Source: Dehalococcoidia bacterium
GTDB taxonomy: Bacteria > Chloroflexota > Dehalococcoidia > UBA3495 > JAAXIE01
Length of the DNA: 6,424 bases
Direction of reading: 5' to 3'
NCBI GenBank assembly: GCA_012270525.1
Contig: JAAXIE010000235.1
Coordinates: 1-6,424 of the forward strand
Part shown: positions 4,619-6,424 of the stretch, in pieces
How the letters are laid out: each line of letters begins with the position of its first letter
Numbering within the stretch: the first letter of the stretch is position 1
Notes under the pieces: model-generated
The model's database searches: none
What the model was told of the DNA's origin: nothing
Seen by the model: the letters and a program-made list of their open reading frames with translations, nothing else
Program-made: the position numbers and the translations under genes

Positions 4619-5001
4619 GCCTGCGAACGAGGTACACAGAGGAAGACGATATCGTTTCCTTGTCAACGGCTGAAAATGGAGGAGACAGCTATGATGTTGA
4701 AAGCGACTGCTGGACCATCGTAGACGTACCTTTTGACGATGGATACAGACCGGTCGCCTTGGAACTCATGTTTGTCAGCAGGCTGATACCGCTAACAACG
4801 AACAGCGGCTATTCCTCCGACACTGACACCTTGATCATTGGCATGGGTGCAGACACTGCCGGACGGACGGAAGAGAACGGCGATTTGACCGCTTACTGGT
4901 GTCGAGATGGCGACGACCCGGAAGACTGGAGTCTAGTGGCCGTCTCGCTTCGGAATGCGTCGAAGTACCTGGCTCCAGTGGTTGCCAAACCCGCTGGCTA
5001 G
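4615..5001 (+). CDS. Tandem DUF2283-like protein, putative antitoxin partner
   Basis: The protein has 128 residues and is strongly acidic. It appears to contain the same small domain twice. Copy 1 starts YTEEDDIVSLS (7-17) and ends VALELMFVSRLIP (47-59); copy 2 starts YSSDTDTLIIGM (66-77) and ends VAVSLRNASKYLAP (108-121). The 'Y...D.l.i' opening and 'v.ieil.aS.yl' ending are the pattern of DUF2283, usually a single-domain protein of about 60-80 residues encoded next to DUF4258 genes. By analogy it would bind and neutralise the upstream protein. The two copies have diverged greatly, so the second may have taken on a different role. It is the last gene of the pair, with no obvious terminator before the convergent MFS gene. 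Its GC content is near 48% in the two stretches counted. The DUF2283 call is by eye; the internal repeat is visible directly. Confidence 0.68.
   Translation: MSLRTRYTEEDDIVSLSTAENGGDSYDVESDCWTIVDVPFDDGYRPVALELMFVSRLIPLTTNSGYSSDTDTLIIGMGADTAGRTEENGDLTAYWCRDGDDPEDWSLVAVSLRNASKYLAPVVAKPAG
4633..4977 (+). repeat. Internal domain duplication in the DUF2283-like protein
   Basis: Residues 7-59 and 66-121 are two copies of one domain, with the opening Tyr/Asp motif and the closing VA-x-L/S-x4-S-x2-I/L-x-P segment at nearly equal spacing (40 and 42 residues). Identity between copies is low, so the duplication is old or the domains evolved apart. Confidence 0.6.
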
Positions 5002-5173
5002 GCATCCGTGGATGTGCGGGTTCTCCTCCGATAGAGATGGGTGTTGGGGGCGCCACTGATTGAGGTGGACCGACAGGGTAATGGTCGGCTGGGGCATGGT
5101 TGCCCGTCTTCGTGGACATGAAGGGAACCAGGAACCGGCTCGAGGGAGTACCAGCTTCGGGCGTGGACATGCA
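5002..5173. other. Convergent spacer between the DUF2283-like gene and the second MFS gene
   Basis: This 172-bp spacer contains only weak inverted repeats (CATCC-GT-GGATG at 5003-5014; CCGAC/GTCGG at 5070-5088) and a repeated 10-mer CGTGGACATG near 5111 and 5162. No strong terminator with a T-run and no credible small gene were found. Confidence 0.4.
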
Positions 5174-6424
5174 CTAGACGGGTGGCGTTGATTCTCGCCT
5201 CGTGGGGGGGACTGCGAGGACGGCGGCCACTGCTGAGAGGGCGGGGAAGGCGAGTAGGAGGAAGAAGGTGCTGTTGTAGCTGCCTGCGAGGTCGAGGAGC
5301 AGGCTGAAGGGGAGGGGGCCAAGGGCGGCGAAGGCGACCATGCCCACCTGGCTGGCACCGCGGATGGAGCCCAGGTGTCCACGTCCGAAGTAGTTGGCCC
5401 AGATGACGGCCGAGGTGGTCATGCTGGCACCGCCGCCAGTGCCGAGGACGGCCCCGTAGAGGAAGGCCTGCCAGGTGCCGGAAATGGTGAGGGCCAGCAC
5501 CAGGGACAGGGCGAGGAATCCCTGGCTGGCTGCCATGATGTAGCGGTTGGGCATCATGTCGCTGAGGAAGCCAGCGATGAGGGATCCAACCAGCACGGAC
5601 GGGGCGATTATGCTGAGCACGGCGGCGGCGGTGCCTGCTTCCACGCCACGGCTGCCCATGAGGGATATGTGGTGGAACATCAGGGCGGTGCTGATGATGG
5701 AGGGGGAGGACATGGCAGCCAGGATGAGCCAGAAAGTACGCGTGCGCAGGGCTTCGCCCAGTCGCCAACTGATTTCGGGCGAGCAGGGTGTCTCGGCGTC
5801 GACCTGGGTTGACTGGGGACGGCTGGCACCGTCGGGCAGCAGGCCGACGGATTCGGGGGAGCGCCGGACTAGGATCAGGGAGGGGAGAAGGAGCAGGGCG
5901 CACACGAGTATGCTGAGGACTATCCAGGCGTCGCGCCAGCCGAAACCGGACACGAGCCAGTGGATAAGGGGCGGGAAGGATGCGGTGCTGGCCCCCATTC
6001 CAAGGGTGGTGAGGGCTGTGGCACGGCCGCGAAGGCGCACGAACCAGATGGCGACGAGGGTGGTGGGGATGAGGGTGAGGGATCCCTGACCGAGGGTGCG
6101 TATTCCAGCGAAGCCAAGGTAGAGGTGGACGGGGTGGGAGACGAGGCTCATGGCGGCGACCACCATGCCGAAAAGGACGACGACTATCACCAGCAAGACG
6201 CGGGCACCGTAACGGTCGAGGAGGCGTCCCACCAGCACCATCACGAGGGCGGCGGTCAGGGAGCCACCGGTGTAGAGACCGGACACGGTGGTGCGGGACC
6301 AGCCCAGGTCGGCGATTATGGGGTCGACAAAGATGGAGACGCTGTAGGTCTGACCGGGGCCAGAGCAGAATATGGCGAGACCAGCGACGGCGAGGACGAC
6401 CCAGCCGTAGAAGAAGGGGAGCCG
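5174..6424 (-). CDS. MFS transporter, monocarboxylate/oxalate-formate antiporter-like (N-terminus cut by window edge)
   Basis: The frame is open to the right edge, so 416 residues are visible and only a few N-terminal residues are probably missing. The GTG at 6286 is internal and not the start: upstream codons encode FYGWVVLAVAG and later DLGWSRTTVSGLY, the standard first helix and loop of this transporter group. The motif A loop GRLLDRYGAR is at visible residues 66-75, followed by LRGRATAL in the next half-loop. The central cytoplasmic loop contains RRSPESVGLLPDG, a signature of monocarboxylate/OFA-like MFS proteins, and is followed by ALRTRTFWLIL, which starts the second six-helix half. These inner-membrane carriers usually move organic acids or related anions. 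It converges on the toxin-antitoxin-like operon and is unrelated in sequence to the MFS_3 protein at the left. Substrate unknown. Confidence 0.9.
   Translation of the reverse strand, partial: RLPFFYGWVVLAVAGLAIFCSGPGQTYSVSIFVDPIIADLGWSRTTVSGLYTGGSLTAALVMVLVGRLLDRYGARVLLVIVVVLFGMVVAAMSLVSHPVHLYLGFAGIRTLGQGSLTLIPTTLVAIWFVRLRGRATALTTLGMGASTASFPPLIHWLVSGFGWRDAWIVLSILVCALLLLPSLILVRRSPESVGLLPDGASRPQSTQVDAETPCSPEISWRLGEALRTRTFWLILAAMSSPSIISTALMFHHISLMGSRGVEAGTAAAVLSIIAPSVLVGSLIAGFLSDMMPNRYIMAASQGFLALSLVLALTISGTWQAFLYGAVLGTGGGASMTTSAVIWANYFGRGHLGSIRGASQVGMVAFAALGPLPFSLLLDLAGSYNSTFFLLLAFPALSAVAAVLAVPPTRRESTPPV

Noticed and set aside
4382..4666. 94-codon minus-strand frame antisense to the two-gene module
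   Set aside because: No ribosome site or domain was seen; the plus-strand genes have ribosome sites, coupling and family-like motifs.
4998..5903. 301-codon minus-strand frame overlapping the second MFS gene
   Set aside because: Its Arg/Pro/His-rich translation is a frame shadow of the MFS gene, whose motifs are clear in the other frame.
1..6424. CRISPR array, IS element or tRNA/rRNA gene
   Set aside because: No regularly spaced direct repeats, no transposase with terminal inverted repeats and no RNA gene signatures were found on either strand.

Overview
The window is a GC-rich bacterial chromosome segment (hand counts of 60-base stretches in the metabolic genes reach about 70% GC) that most resembles an uncultured Chloroflexota of the Dehalococcoidia/SAR202 type. 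This is an inference from gene content: a CoxL/xanthine-dehydrogenase-family molybdenum hydroxylase, an LLM-class (luciferase-like) flavin-dependent oxidoreductase and two different MFS transporters lie close together. Expansion of such oxidoreductases and transporters is described for SAR202. No rRNA, tRNA or marker gene is present to prove the assignment.

Layout, left to right. Positions 1-3250 are all on the minus strand. In transcription order they hold an LLM flavin oxidoreductase (2170-3192), a 91-aa protein of unknown function (1858-2133, TTG start with a near-perfect Shine-Dalgarno), an MFS_3/EntS-like exporter (242-1582) and the first 52 codons of a molybdopterin-binding large subunit (1-157). 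Likely promoters precede the LLM gene, the MFS gene and the molybdoenzyme gene. The cluster therefore looks like small adjacent transcription units for uptake or export and oxidation of an unidentified organic substrate.

Positions 3248-5001 form an accessory island. It starts with an orphan helix-turn-helix protein resembling phage terminase small subunits (3248-3634, minus). A 603-bp divergent gap follows, with no convincing gene but with several hairpins, including an adjacent pair, one of them capped by GAAA. Two plus-strand genes then overlap by ATGA. The first (4238-4618) resembles DUF4258, a RelE/BrnT-like toxin family. The second (4615-5001) resembles two tandem copies of DUF2283. They look like a toxin-antitoxin-type module, are clearly lower in GC (43-48% in sampled stretches) than the surroundings, and are the only plus-strand genes here.

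Positions 5174-6424 (minus, cut by the right edge) encode a second MFS transporter, of the monocarboxylate/oxalate-formate-antiporter-like type. It converges on the toxin-antitoxin-like operon across a 172-bp spacer.

The most novel item is the DUF4258-like/tandem-DUF2283-like pair with its structured upstream region and operator-like palindrome. All family assignments come from reading motifs by eye; no database search was possible.
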